64,000 bases of DNA from Actinoplanes sp. TFC3 (GCF_001553785.1 NZ_LOJP01000001.1:5483925-5547924); one strand, 5' to 3'; shown: positions 17,703 through 26,440, numbered from the stretch's first letter. The notes: generated by a model from the sequence alone, not told the origin. Program-made: numbers and translations.

Positions 17703-17738
17703 CGCCGGAGCCTGCCAGCTGACACCAGTGATCGGAGG

Positions 17739-17777
17739 CCGGCCGGATCGGATCCTTACCGGATCCGATCCGGCCGG
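17739..17777. terminator. bidirectional stem-loop terminator
   Basis: A perfect 17-bp stem (left arm 17739-17755, right arm 17761-17777) with the five-base loop TTACC lies between the stops of the convergent SLATT and vWA genes. The right arm abuts the vWA stop codon. There is no T tract, as is common in GC-rich actinomycetes. Confidence 0.8.
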
Positions 17778-18443
17778 TCACTCGTCCATCATGTAGTCGT
17801 CGGGGATGGTATCGAACCCAGGGACCTGTCGAGGAACCCGCAGGCCGTCCGCCCCCGCCGACTGCACCAACGTGTGCAGGAGCGTGTTGAGCATGTTGGT
17901 GATGGCAACCTTGTCGTCGACCGCCGCTTTGAAGGCGCGGAGGGTGCCGATGCGGGCCAGTACGGGCTCCACCGCGTTGCCGAAGCCAAACGAAACCGTA
18001 TGCGGATGGTGCCTCCAGCTCTTGTCGACGAGAGCGTTGAACTGGGCAGCCCAATCGTTGTCGCTGGGTACGCCGTCGGTAAGGATGAAGACCACAGGGC
18101 GAAGGACACCGCGGCCGGTGGCGATCAATTTCGGCACGTCTGCTTCGATACTCTGGCGCACCTGCGCGAACATCGCCCCGTAGTTGGTTTTCGCTGTGCA
18201 GGCGAGCTTCGGGAGGCGGGTCAGGTCGTCGATGCTCGTCATTTCGAGGACCACGTGCGGCAGGGTATTGAAAGTGATGATCGAGATGTGGGCGAATTCG
18301 GCGACCTTTGGGCTGTCCGCAACGTGGGTGACCACCCGCTTGACCGTCTGGTTGAGCAATTCGGTGTGCTTCTCCATCGAACCGGATGTGTCCACGACAA
18401 GGTAGACCGGCAGGCACTTCTTTTTTCCGGTGTTGTCACTCAC
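17778..18443 (-). CDS. TerY-like von Willebrand factor A protein
   Basis: The 221-residue protein is a single vWA domain with an intact MIDAS: DTSGSM near residues 19-24, T in AKTNYG near 85, and the acidic site in FILTDGVPSDN near 118. This is the TerY type. TerY-like vWA proteins work with a PP2C phosphatase and a kinase (TerY-P triads, predicted stress and phage-response modules), and both partners lie directly upstream. They are thought to be metal-dependent scaffolds. The GTG start is 37 bases after the kinase stop and follows AAGG. This is the last gene of the six-gene operon. Confidence 0.88.
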   Translation of the reverse strand: MSDNTGKKKCLPVYLVVDTSGSMEKHTELLNQTVKRVVTHVADSPKVAEFAHISIITFNTLPHVVLEMTSIDDLTRLPKLACTAKTNYGAMFAQVRQSIEADVPKLIATGRGVLRPVVFILTDGVPSDNDWAAQFNALVDKSWRHHPHTVSFGFGNAVEPVLARIGTLRAFKAAVDDKVAITNMLNTLLHTLVQSAGADGLRVPRQVPGFDTIPDDYMMDE

Positions 18444-18480
18444 GAATTAAGCCTTGCCTTTCGCGTCAACTCGCAGGAAT

Positions 18481-19581
18481 TTAGAAGACCCAGTGGATAA
18501 GGGCGTAGATGCCGAAGATCACGGCGGCCAGGATTAAAAGGCTCACCACGCAACCCAGCGCCATGTTGCCAGCCGTGACGTTTTGCCCGGGAGCGGGTGT
18601 GGAACCGTTCGGTGTCGGTGCCGCGGCACGGGCCGGTTCCGATCTGCGCGTGGGACGCTCCCACTCGACCCAGTCCACGACACCGGTGGCGTCCGGATCC
18701 CGCGCCGCCGCGGGTGCCGCAGTGGTGCCCGCGAAGGCGGCGGCCAGCTCGGCGAGCGAAGGGCGCGTGTCCCGGCGGTCCGAGACAAGCATTCTTCGCA
18801 ACGTATCGGGCGCCGGCCCGGACATCACTCTCAGCGCGGCGAACAGGGGCTCGACGTCGCGGATCTTCGTCAGGCACCGGGCGATCAGCAGCGCCGCGCG
18901 ATAGCGGTCGGTGTAGTTGTCCACCTTCGTGCCGGGCGGCGTCTTTGGATCGTCGAAGTTGGGGGTGATGACGTAACTTCGCGGCCCGAACGAGCATCCG
19001 TCGATGTCCAGCAGAAACACCTCGTGGCCGGCCGGCCGCCAGAACGCGTTCGCATAGGACCAGTCGGCGTACACGAGCCCGCGCTCTTCGAAGAGGGCGG
19101 CGATCTGAGCGAGAACTGTGCACATCGCCGCCCGGTCCGCCGCTGACTGGGCCGGGATCTTGCGCTGAGCGAGGTAGCTGTCAGGCATGGCCAGCAGGTC
19201 GATCTCAAGCGTGGTCAGGCGGTGCGGGGACTCCGTGTCCGTCGGGGAGCGCCAGGCGACCGTGAAGGACTCCGGCGCCCGTGGCAGCAGCACACCCACC
19301 GTCCTGCCGTCCTCGGTGACCCGGCTGATCGGCCAGGAGGTCGCGCTCTCGGTCAGGTGCCGCTGGACCCGGGTCAGCCGGGACGGCTCAGCGATCAACC
19401 GGTCGAGTGCCGCGTCATCCAGCTGCGTACACACCTGCGGGGTGTACCTCTTGAAGAGAATGCTGGGATGTGCCGGCACAACCCAGACGCCTTCGCACTG
19501 GCCTCCGGTTGCCATCGGTGCCGCCGCGAACCGGCCGACTTCTCTAATGTCGACGACCGCGGGGAATCTGGTGACGGTCAC
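18481..19581 (-). CDS. tail-anchored protein kinase-like protein of the TerY-P triad
   Basis: The 366-residue protein keeps kinase landmarks: a glycine-containing loop (ATGGQCEGVW), Lys44 in ILFKRY, a catalytic-loop equivalent YADWSYANAF (D173, N178) and a DFG equivalent LDIDG (D194). The C-lobe ends near residue 275. A Pro/Ala-rich linker leads to a C-terminal membrane helix (about residues 340-366), so the kinase should face the cytoplasm from the membrane. The loops are atypical, so activity is likely but unproven. Its ATG overlaps the phosphatase stop (ATGA), showing translational coupling. Confidence 0.8.
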   Translation of the reverse strand: MTVTRFPAVVDIREVGRFAAAPMATGGQCEGVWVVPAHPSILFKRYTPQVCTQLDDAALDRLIAEPSRLTRVQRHLTESATSWPISRVTEDGRTVGVLLPRAPESFTVAWRSPTDTESPHRLTTLEIDLLAMPDSYLAQRKIPAQSAADRAAMCTVLAQIAALFEERGLVYADWSYANAFWRPAGHEVFLLDIDGCSFGPRSYVITPNFDDPKTPPGTKVDNYTDRYRAALLIARCLTKIRDVEPLFAALRVMSGPAPDTLRRMLVSDRRDTRPSLAELAAAFAGTTAAPAAARDPDATGVVDWVEWERPTRRSEPARAAAPTPNGSTPAPGQNVTAGNMALGCVVSLLILAAVIFGIYALIHWVF

Positions 19582-20681
19582 TGATCGTCGCTCTCTCTAC
19601 CGGTCCAGACCACCACGGCAGTCCGATCGTCCTGCTGTCCCGGCGCGTCAAAATCGACGTCGAGGACGAACGAGGTGAGCTGTGGGGGCTCGGCCCACCT
19701 ATCGCGCAGCCATTGTCCGAACCCGTTCACTTCGGCGAGCGCATCGCTCACGCCGTCGGTCATCACCGCGAAGACGGCTCCCCGGCCGATCGTGAATGTC
19801 TTCTGCACGACAGCCTCCGGGTAGTGCGGCAGGAACTCGGAAAGGGTGTTGCCGTCGAACGAAGACTTCGCGGCTCCGATCATCGCCTCCCAGCCGTTGC
19901 TGATGCGGTACCAGGCCGCGCAGTCACCGAGACGGCTCAGCCACAGCGTGCGGAGGCCGTCAGGGCGGGGACGAGTGTCGACCACCGCTACGGTCAGCGT
20001 CGTGCGGACGTCGTCAGGGGTGAGACCGCGCTGCTCAGCCGACTGGACCAGCGAACTCGCGATCCGCAGGTAGAGATCCGTGACGACGATCTCGTCCGGG
20101 TGCCGCCCGGCGTCGAGATGCCGGCGAATCACGGCGACGGCCTGTCCGGTGGCAACCTGAGCTCCCAGTTCGGAACGGGAACTCGCGCCCAGCCCGTCGG
20201 CGACCGCGATGACCAGATAGCGGCCGTCGCGATCCTGGGCCAAGCGGTAGGCGTCCTGCCGTGGCGTCGCGGGCGGCTCGCATCGGTGACCGGCGCCGAC
20301 CACCGAGGCAGCCCGTACGTGCAGGTCACCGACGACGGCTTGGTCCGCGGCCAGGCCGGACGGCCCTGCTGAGCTGTCCGGCAGCCGCCACGGCAGGCCC
20401 GCTGCCGGTGAGCCCGCGCCGAACCGCGGCGGCCACGCCACAACCGGTTCCTGCGGCGCGATGGTGTCGGTCGGCACTGCGAGGGTTTGCCGATGGCCCT
20501 GTTTCGGCTGTAGCGGTGATGTGGCTGGACCCTTGCCAGGCGCTGGCTGCTTGGGCACGGACGGCCTGCCGCCCGTCGGTTCCATCACCAAGGGACCGAA
20601 GCTGCGCCGCACCCAGGAACTTATCCGTTCGGTAAGCTCGCGTGCCGCGCCCGGCCGTTCGCCGCGGTTGCCGGTCGTCAC
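19578..20681 (-). CDS. PP2C-family serine/threonine phosphatase
   Basis: After a proline-rich, probably disordered N-terminal part of about 110 residues, the PP2C core shows RQDAYRLA, VIAVADGLGASSRSELGA, LSRLGDCAAWY, FAVMTDGVSDAL and QQDDRTAVVVW, so the metal-binding Asp residues are present. PP2C enzymes remove phosphate from Ser/Thr; here the likely counterpart is the adjoining kinase. I chose the GTG at 20681, one base after the SPFH stop, because a longer upstream reading would run into the SPFH gene. The member order fits the TerY-P triad. Confidence 0.88.
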   Translation of the reverse strand: MTTGNRGERPGAARELTERISSWVRRSFGPLVMEPTGGRPSVPKQPAPGKGPATSPLQPKQGHRQTLAVPTDTIAPQEPVVAWPPRFGAGSPAAGLPWRLPDSSAGPSGLAADQAVVGDLHVRAASVVGAGHRCEPPATPRQDAYRLAQDRDGRYLVIAVADGLGASSRSELGAQVATGQAVAVIRRHLDAGRHPDEIVVTDLYLRIASSLVQSAEQRGLTPDDVRTTLTVAVVDTRPRPDGLRTLWLSRLGDCAAWYRISNGWEAMIGAAKSSFDGNTLSEFLPHYPEAVVQKTFTIGRGAVFAVMTDGVSDALAEVNGFGQWLRDRWAEPPQLTSFVLDVDFDAPGQQDDRTAVVVWTGRESDDQ

Positions 20682-20682
20682 T

Positions 20683-21768
20683 TCACTGTTCCGCTTCGCC
20701 GCGACCACGCTGCGGCCTGAATCCCTGCCACTCCACCACGCCGTCGGAATCGATGCTCTCGCCGGGCACCGCTTCCGAGGCTGCGGGCAGCCCGGCGGCC
20801 GGTCGTGATTGCTTGGGCAGATCGACGGGATACCAGGCCGCCGAGGGCTGAGCCGAGCCTGCCGGCCCTTCACCGCCGGAGGTAGTGCCGTCGGCCAGCG
20901 ACGATCGCAGCATCTGTACGGCCGCGTCCCGCAGCGGCTCCATATCTACGTCCTGCAAGTTTCCGGTTTCCAGCAGCTTGTCGACGACCGCAGCGGCATT
21001 GGCAAACTTGCTCTGTCGTCGTTGTTCCAGTTCGGCTTGCTGGTCGCGCATCATCTGCAGCACCGTCAGTGGTTCGTCCGGGTGGCGGCGCAGGAATGCG
21101 GTGATCAGCCCGAACTCTCCCTGGATCATGCTCGCCACCGCGGCGTGCCGCTCCCGTTCCAGCTCGTTCTCGTGCCGCAGGAGTTGGGTGTCGAGCACGT
21201 GGCCGCGCTGACCGAGCGACAGCTGGCGATCAATGTGCTTGTGCTGCTGCAGATATTGCTTGGTGGCATCGTCGTGCGTCACGTGTGCCGTGATGCTTTC
21301 GATCATCACGCCGAGGCCCGGCAGCTCGATCGGCTGCCGGTCGGTGAGCCGATTGCAGCCGTTCTGCACCGAAGTGAAATCCTCAATATCGTAGCGTCGG
21401 CTGACTTCCACCATCCGGGCCATGGCACTGCGAACGACCGACGGCTGTATCCGGCCGTCGGCGCGCTGGGAAATGATCTTAGCGGCGTCGGAGACGCGCC
21501 ACTCGACGACGGCGTTCACCGCAAAGTTGAAGGAGTCGTTGCGGGAGGGAAGGAGGTCCTGGATCGCGACGCTCTGCGGCGCCTCGTCAATCTCGTACAT
21601 GGTCCGGTAGCGGCCAGAGAGCAGTTCCCAACGCGACAACGGATGGCCGGGACATTCCACTTTGCCGTCGACCGTGGCGTAAACAGTGATCACGCTGAAC
21701 GGCCGCACCGGCTTCCACAAGGGAAAGCGCGCGACCGGAGTTTCCCTCAGGACTACGGATTGCGACAT
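20683..21768 (-). CDS. SPFH/band-7 domain scaffold protein
   Basis: The 361-residue protein (ATG at 21768, nine bases after the NTPase stop region, SD GAGGA) has an SPFH-like beta/alpha domain in its first half (RWELLSGRYRTMYEIDEAP, SFNFAVNAVVEWRVSDAAK, LPGLGVMIESITAHV). A long charged helix follows, probably a coiled coil (about residues 180-290), then a Pro-rich tail. There is no clear membrane helix, so membrane attachment would be peripheral or through partners. SPFH proteins build membrane-associated oligomeric cages. In this operon it may gather the kinase, NTPase and TIR effector. Confidence 0.8.
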   Translation of the reverse strand: MSQSVVLRETPVARFPLWKPVRPFSVITVYATVDGKVECPGHPLSRWELLSGRYRTMYEIDEAPQSVAIQDLLPSRNDSFNFAVNAVVEWRVSDAAKIISQRADGRIQPSVVRSAMARMVEVSRRYDIEDFTSVQNGCNRLTDRQPIELPGLGVMIESITAHVTHDDATKQYLQQHKHIDRQLSLGQRGHVLDTQLLRHENELERERHAAVASMIQGEFGLITAFLRRHPDEPLTVLQMMRDQQAELEQRRQSKFANAAAVVDKLLETGNLQDVDMEPLRDAAVQMLRSSLADGTTSGGEGPAGSAQPSAAWYPVDLPKQSRPAAGLPAASEAVPGESIDSDGVVEWQGFRPQRGRGEAEQ

Positions 21769-21776
21769 GGCAGTCC

Positions 21777-23933
21777 TCACTGGTTGTACGAGAGTTGAGT
21801 GCGGCCGCCGCTGGGCGGGTGCTCCACGGCGTCGAGCACCGCGGCGGCGGTGAGCGGTGCGAAGGTCTTGCCCGAGCGGTTTACCCACGACCGGGCGGTG
21901 ACAGCGATAATTTTGGCGGTGCGAGTGCTGCCGGCCGCCGAAACCGCGAGGAGCTCGACCAGGGCACGACGGCATGTCTCGTCTCCTTCCGCGACATCGG
22001 CCCAGATGCCGGCGACCGCCCGGGCCTCCGGCGCGAAGTGCCGGCCGTTGAGGGTGTGGAACCACGCCGACGCGAGCGTATTGCGCACACGATGGTCGAT
22101 GGCGGAGAGGGAGAGCAGCAGCGGGCCCTCACGTTCGTAGATCAGGTCGGTGCAGAGGTAGAGGAAGACCAGCTCGCCGGCGGCCGTCCGGCGACGGTCA
22201 TTCATCCAGCGGACCACCAGATCGAGGACGGGGCCGCCCTTACCGTGCTCGGCGTCAACGAGTTCGGCCAGGCTGTAGGAGATCGCGAGGCCTACGTCGG
22301 CGTTGGCTGTGACGGCGAGCTGGTCCAGCCGGTCGAGCGCCCGGTCAGGGAAGTCGCCGCCCAGCGCGGCGCCGTAGACTCGGGCCGCTGTCGCCTGCAG
22401 CTGCCAGGGCGCATCCGACGCTGCCCATTCGTCGACCAGGGCCAGCACCTGACGCTGCAGCTCCGGCCGGGTGCCGGGTTCCTGCAGCGCATAGGCCGCG
22501 AGCTCGCGGCGTTGCTCCGATCTGCTGCGAGCCCACGGAATGATGACCGTGGGCAGGAGCTGCTCGAACGAACGGCCTGCCAGCTCGCCGACACCTGTCG
22601 CGGCGCGGATCCGGACCGCTTCGTCCGGATGGCCACCGAGGTCGCGCAGCCACGCCAGCAAGTCGTCGCGGGCGTCGTCGTATTCCTCCGACACCAGCCG
22701 CACTATTTTCGGCGGATAGTCGCTGTTGAGGAAGCGGATCGTCTGAGCGGGCATCGCACCCAGCCGGCTTGGCACAGCTGCCCAGGCCAATACGGCGCGC
22801 ACCGCGTTGATCCGAGTAGTTGTGCTCTCGGCGAACTTGTTGGTCTGCGCCCCGTTAACGGCCGTCGTCCCGTCCAGCAATTTCTTCAGTGACTCGCTGG
22901 TGGTCGACACCGTCCGGTACGGAAGACCGCTCAGCAGGGCCAGCGAGATCGCCAGCGCCTTGTGGGAATTGCTCTTCAGGCTGAGGAACCAGCCCTCGAC
23001 CTCACGTTCGATCGAATGCCGCATGTCGGCCCGGGCGGCTTCGACGTCCGGCCCATCCGGACCCCAGCTTTCGTGCAGCTGCCAGGCTAGCGCGGCGACC
23101 CGATCGCATGGGCTGTCCGCAGTAATCTCCTCGGCGAGAAGTGCTTGGACATCGGGCCGCCGGAGTGCTTCTTTGCTGCGCGAGGTGCCCACCAAGTAGG
23201 TCAGGCGGGCCGTGAGCATCTGCACCGGCGTGGGGTGCGGGCCGAGTTTCACGACGAACTGGTGGACGTCCGGATCCCGGAAGGTGACCTCGTCGCTGAG
23301 CGTGATGACCACCCGGGACCGCGAGTCTAGCTTGCTCTCCAGGTCGGTGAGCAGGTCGGCGGTGAGGGCCTGGGCGACGGCCGGTGCCATCTCCTCGACC
23401 AGGTGCGCGGTGCTTGCCTTGACAGTGCGGGTGATCTCCGCCGGGAGCACCGTCTTCTCGTACGCGAGAAACTGCGTGATCCCGGCGTCGGTGCACACCC
23501 GTATCGCCGCCGCGGACTTTCCGTAACCGCGCGGGGCCTGAATGATGATGAGCCGCTTGCCCTGCGCGGCCGCCGCGAGTTTCGGATAGGACTCGCCGGT
23601 CGCATACCCGTCGCGAGCGAAGTCGACCAGCCGCCGGCTGACCTCGAGCGTGGTCACCGGCCGGGCACCGTCGAAATGGAACTGCTGATAGATCTTCTGG
23701 TCGCCGGCGATGACCGTTCCCTCGACGCGAACGTCGCCGTCGACGCCGATGCCGCCGTGCTTGAAGACCTTCCGGGCCGCCCTCAAGTTCTCGTTGGTCT
23801 CGGTTGCACGGCCCGGGGTCGCGGCGTTGGTCCGGAGCTCGTCACCGGCGTCGTTGATCGTCCGTGCGGGTGCGTCGTCGCTCGGGGGAGCTGCCGGCTC
23901 CACCGGCTGGCCGCCCGCCCCGGGGGCTGTCAT
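21777..23933 (-). CDS. STAND-like P-loop NTPase with HEAT-like repeats
   Basis: The 718-residue protein starts with about 55 disordered residues. A glycine-patterned beta motif follows at residues 60-78 (GGIGVDGDVRVEGTVIAGD), then a P-loop NTPase with Walker A APRGYGKS at 133-140 and a likely Walker B in RVVITLSDE near 210. The second half (about 400-700) is alpha-helical and repeat-like, HEAT style, as in NLR-like sensors. The N-terminal motif matches the C-terminal tail of the TIR protein encoded just upstream, which suggests a homotypic contact. Its ATG overlaps the TIR stop (ATGA). It is the likely sensor and switch of the system. Confidence 0.78.
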   Translation of the reverse strand: MTAPGAGGQPVEPAAPPSDDAPARTINDAGDELRTNAATPGRATETNENLRAARKVFKHGGIGVDGDVRVEGTVIAGDQKIYQQFHFDGARPVTTLEVSRRLVDFARDGYATGESYPKLAAAAQGKRLIIIQAPRGYGKSAAAIRVCTDAGITQFLAYEKTVLPAEITRTVKASTAHLVEEMAPAVAQALTADLLTDLESKLDSRSRVVITLSDEVTFRDPDVHQFVVKLGPHPTPVQMLTARLTYLVGTSRSKEALRRPDVQALLAEEITADSPCDRVAALAWQLHESWGPDGPDVEAARADMRHSIEREVEGWFLSLKSNSHKALAISLALLSGLPYRTVSTTSESLKKLLDGTTAVNGAQTNKFAESTTTRINAVRAVLAWAAVPSRLGAMPAQTIRFLNSDYPPKIVRLVSEEYDDARDDLLAWLRDLGGHPDEAVRIRAATGVGELAGRSFEQLLPTVIIPWARSRSEQRRELAAYALQEPGTRPELQRQVLALVDEWAASDAPWQLQATAARVYGAALGGDFPDRALDRLDQLAVTANADVGLAISYSLAELVDAEHGKGGPVLDLVVRWMNDRRRTAAGELVFLYLCTDLIYEREGPLLLSLSAIDHRVRNTLASAWFHTLNGRHFAPEARAVAGIWADVAEGDETCRRALVELLAVSAAGSTRTAKIIAVTARSWVNRSGKTFAPLTAAAVLDAVEHPPSGGRTQLSYNQ

Positions 23934-24529
23934 CCGGGGCCACCGAATCCGTTGACATCACCGTTGACGTCGCCGCTAATCACCAGCCCATTGAAGGTCG
24001 CATTTCCCCCTACCTGAATGCCTCCGCCGGCCTTCTGTTTCTTATCCTTCGAGTTGCGCGATTTTCGCTCGGGAAGCAGTCGCTGCAGGTCGTGAACAAG
24101 ATGGTTCAGATCGGCCTCGCTGCGGCTGCGGAACTCGACGGCTTGCAGGCCCGAAACCGTGGCCAGGTCACCCGGTACGGCGTGCGCCGTCAACGGCCAA
24201 GCCCCGTCGAGGAGCACCGGGATCACCCGGATCGACAACTTGAGGGCTTCCTTGATCTCGCGGCGGACGAAATCGGCAGGGTCGTCCAGGCGGCGGCGAG
24301 TGCCGGACTCGTCCATCAGGCTCAGCCAGTCACGGCCGATGACGGCCAGCAGGACAGTGCTTCCGCGCAGCGCTTTCCAGATCTCGTCGGTAAAGACGTC
24401 GCCGCCGTGCATGGACCGGCAGTCGCGAAAGACCTGCTTCGCGCCAAATTTCTCGGCGAGCCTGTCGTAGAGCCATCCGGCGGCGTAGCCGGCGTCATCC
24501 GTGCGGTAGTTGATGAACACGTCTGCCAT
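23930..24529 (-). CDS. TIR-domain effector with C-terminal signalling motif
   Basis: The 199-residue protein starts at ATG 24529 (AAAGG upstream); a longer reading from 24694 is less likely. Residues 1-150 form a TIR domain: DVFINYRTDD, VFRDCRSMHGGDVF, LLAVIGRDWL, and ADFVRREIKEAL, with E91 at the position of the catalytic Glu of NAD-cleaving TIRs. A Lys-rich linker (155-167) leads to residues 169-187 (GGIQVGGNATFNGLVISGD), which mirror the NTPase N-terminus, then a short GDVNGDVNG tail. The expected role is NAD+ cleavage upon activation. It is the first gene of the six-gene operon. Confidence 0.85.
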   Translation of the reverse strand: MADVFINYRTDDAGYAAGWLYDRLAEKFGAKQVFRDCRSMHGGDVFTDEIWKALRGSTVLLAVIGRDWLSLMDESGTRRRLDDPADFVRREIKEALKLSIRVIPVLLDGAWPLTAHAVPGDLATVSGLQAVEFRSRSEADLNHLVHDLQRLLPERKSRNSKDKKQKAGGGIQVGGNATFNGLVISGDVNGDVNGFGGPG

Positions 24530-24769
24530 CGGCAGCCTTTCGTGGAGACGGGCGCGGGGTGCCACGTGCCTCTCGCCCTGAGTTGCCGAAGGGAGATCGG
24601 TGCGATCCCGGACACGGGCACCGATCTCGCCCTCCATGATGGTCGTGGCGGCATCTGCGAGCAACGCGCCCTGCTCGCCCTGTCGGACGGTCAATAGAAG
24701 ACGTTTTCTGCAGTGGACAGCCGAGTCGTTCGCCAGATCTCCGCGCGAACGAGCCGTTCCGGCTAAAAG

Positions 24770-24835
24770 TGCACAATGTTATGTACCAGTGACTCAAAGT
24801 CAGAATCTAATATCCTTTGTGTAACCACGGCAGGT
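24770..24835 (-). promoter_or_regulatory. AT-rich probable promoter region of the TIR operon
   Basis: Upstream of the TIR gene, this short stretch is clearly richer in A and T than its surroundings and holds no reading frame that I trust. It is the natural place for the operon promoter. I could not fix -35 and -10 boxes with confidence. The remaining sequence up to copy C of the long repeat (24836-25111) shows no gene. Confidence 0.3.
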
Positions 24836-25111
24836 CTGCGTGCGGCACCCGCGATGTCACCGCCACCTGGATCAGCCTGGCTGCCAGTGACATCGTGTTC
24901 GCTAGCGTGGCTCCGCTCATTTTGCGGCTGCTGGACTCCTGATCATGAGACTGACCGGTGCCGACGAAGAAAGCCGTGCCGACGTGCGGCTGGGCCTACC
25001 GTCTACCGATTCCCCCGCGCGGCCACCGCATCCGCCTGCCAATATTCAGCGGAGCTGGGTCCACACGTCGCGCTCGCGGTGGGCAGACGATGCCCTCCGT
25101 CCACTCGCGCT

Positions 25112-25292
25112 CGACCACTGCGCAACGATGACAAGAGTCGACAACCTATGCTGCTCGACCATGGCCTTCCCCGGCTTGTCACCGGTCGTCACGAATGATT
25201 GCTGACCTGCGCAGATGCAGTTGCTCGTTGATCAATGCTTGTCACCAATCGTTAGCCGTCGGCATGAGTTTTCGGGGGGTAAAACGGGGGGC
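25112..25292 (+). repeat. long direct repeat, copy C (181 bp)
   Basis: Third copy of the element, same orientation as A and B. One extra A is present in the right block (TAAAACGGGG). The hexamer pair TTGTCA-CCGG-TCGTCA lies at about 25177-25192 and TTGTCA-CCAA-TCGTTA at about 25239-25254. Similarity to copy A extends further right (GGGCC.CCG ... CGAACCGT). It separates the TIR operon cassette from the Ymh/type I restriction part. Confidence 0.85.
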
Positions 25293-25729
25293 AAATGGAA
25301 CGGCTGGGCCGCCGCCGCAACGAACCGTCAGCCCGGCCAGCATTGTGTCTACGGCGTTTGGTCATCGGACTGGCCCTACAGGTCGTCCGTGCCCTGGAAT
25401 GCGTCAGGGTGGGCGCCGGACGCTCAGCCTTCCGGCTCTGCAGCGCGAAGGCCGCGAACACTTGTGCCTGAGCTTTGTGCAGGTCGGTGGCTGCGACTAG
25501 GGACAACCTGCGTCTGTCGTCGATGCCGACCACCGTGACGATGTGGCGAGACTGCTGTAAAGCGCCATCTTCAACTTCTCGCCGTTGCGCAGTCGCCTAC
25601 CCGCGTTCTGGGCGGCAGCCCAGCAGCTCAGTAGACACCGGATGCCCGCGCAGTCGAAGGGCTCGCGAGGCACGAACTTTGCGGACTAGGCGGCCCCGGT
25701 CGGTGCGCGGACCGCATGCGCGTTGCCTG
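25293..25729. other. intergenic stretch with no recognised gene
   Basis: About 440 bases between repeat copy C and the Ymh-like gene. Short frames on both strands look like decayed sequence. One minus-strand frame (VGIDDRRRLSLVAATDL) might be an old coding remnant but is too short to name. Confidence 0.45.
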
Positions 25730-26440
25730 CTATGGACTGGAGGTCCTTCGGGCCTCAACCCGATCCAGGAGGCGCATCAGCAGGTCAGCCAGCAGCACGA
25801 CCTCCGCCGCGAGAACTGGATCGTCGTAGTTCACCGCTCGGTGCGACGAGGGGTTCTTGAAAGTACCGATGGCTCCGCGGAACAGCGCCATCATCGCCTC
25901 CCGCTCGCCCGATTCAGCCTGGGGGTCAGCCAGCGGTCCCGGGCCCTTCGGGTTGAAGGCATTGGCCATCAACGCAACGCCGATCAGTTCGTCGCCGAAG
26001 CTACCAAGGGCGCGGACGCGGATCTCCACCTCTCGCAGGGCGGCGAACGCGGCCAGTTCAAACTCGCCGAGCAGGAACTGGCGTCGGATTGTCCAGGCAA
26101 GCGACGGGTGCAGGTCAACGTCGAGTCGCTGTCCCGCCTTGAGCCGTGTCAATCCGTGCTGGAGTGCCTCGCGGCCGGCCTGGGTCACTCGACGCGCATT
26201 TGGACTGGTGCTTTGAGCAGGGTTAGGACTGATGAGTGCGTGCGCTTCCAGCCATGACCATGCGTCGGCGATACGTTCGGCAACTCCTGGCTGGTTGAAC
26301 ACTGTGTGACTCTGGGCGGCACCCTTGAAGAACGAGTCGACGTTCCAGCCATTGGGGCCGAAGGCTTCGAGCACGAGCATCGCTAGCGCGTCGATGGGCA
26401 GATCTAGCAGTTCGTCTCGGGAATGACTCCACAGCTTCAC
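25730..26440 (-). CDS. Ymh/TIGR02391-family HEPN-like protein
   Basis: The 236-residue protein carries the hallmark C-terminal region of the TIGR02391 (Ymh) family: EVEIRVRALGSFGDELIGVALM..AF, then GEREAMMALFRGAIGTFKNPSSH and a following YDDP. The NPxxH-type element is HEPN-like. These proteins are common in defence islands beside restriction systems, and their activity is not firmly known. The GTG at 26440 is the likely start although no clear SD precedes it. It is divergent from hsdM. Confidence 0.75.
   Translation of the reverse strand: MKLWSHSRDELLDLPIDALAMLVLEAFGPNGWNVDSFFKGAAQSHTVFNQPGVAERIADAWSWLEAHALISPNPAQSTSPNARRVTQAGREALQHGLTRLKAGQRLDVDLHPSLAWTIRRQFLLGEFELAAFAALREVEIRVRALGSFGDELIGVALMANAFNPKGPGPLADPQAESGEREAMMALFRGAIGTFKNPSSHRAVNYDDPVLAAEVVLLADLLMRLLDRVEARRTSSP

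Noticed and set aside
4941..25292. The repeated elements as a CRISPR array
   Set aside because: Only three copies, 180 bp long and 9-11 kb apart, without spacers or cas genes.
4941..25292. The repeats as tRNA-derived attachment sites
   Set aside because: No cloverleaf or T-arm consensus could be found in or beside any copy.
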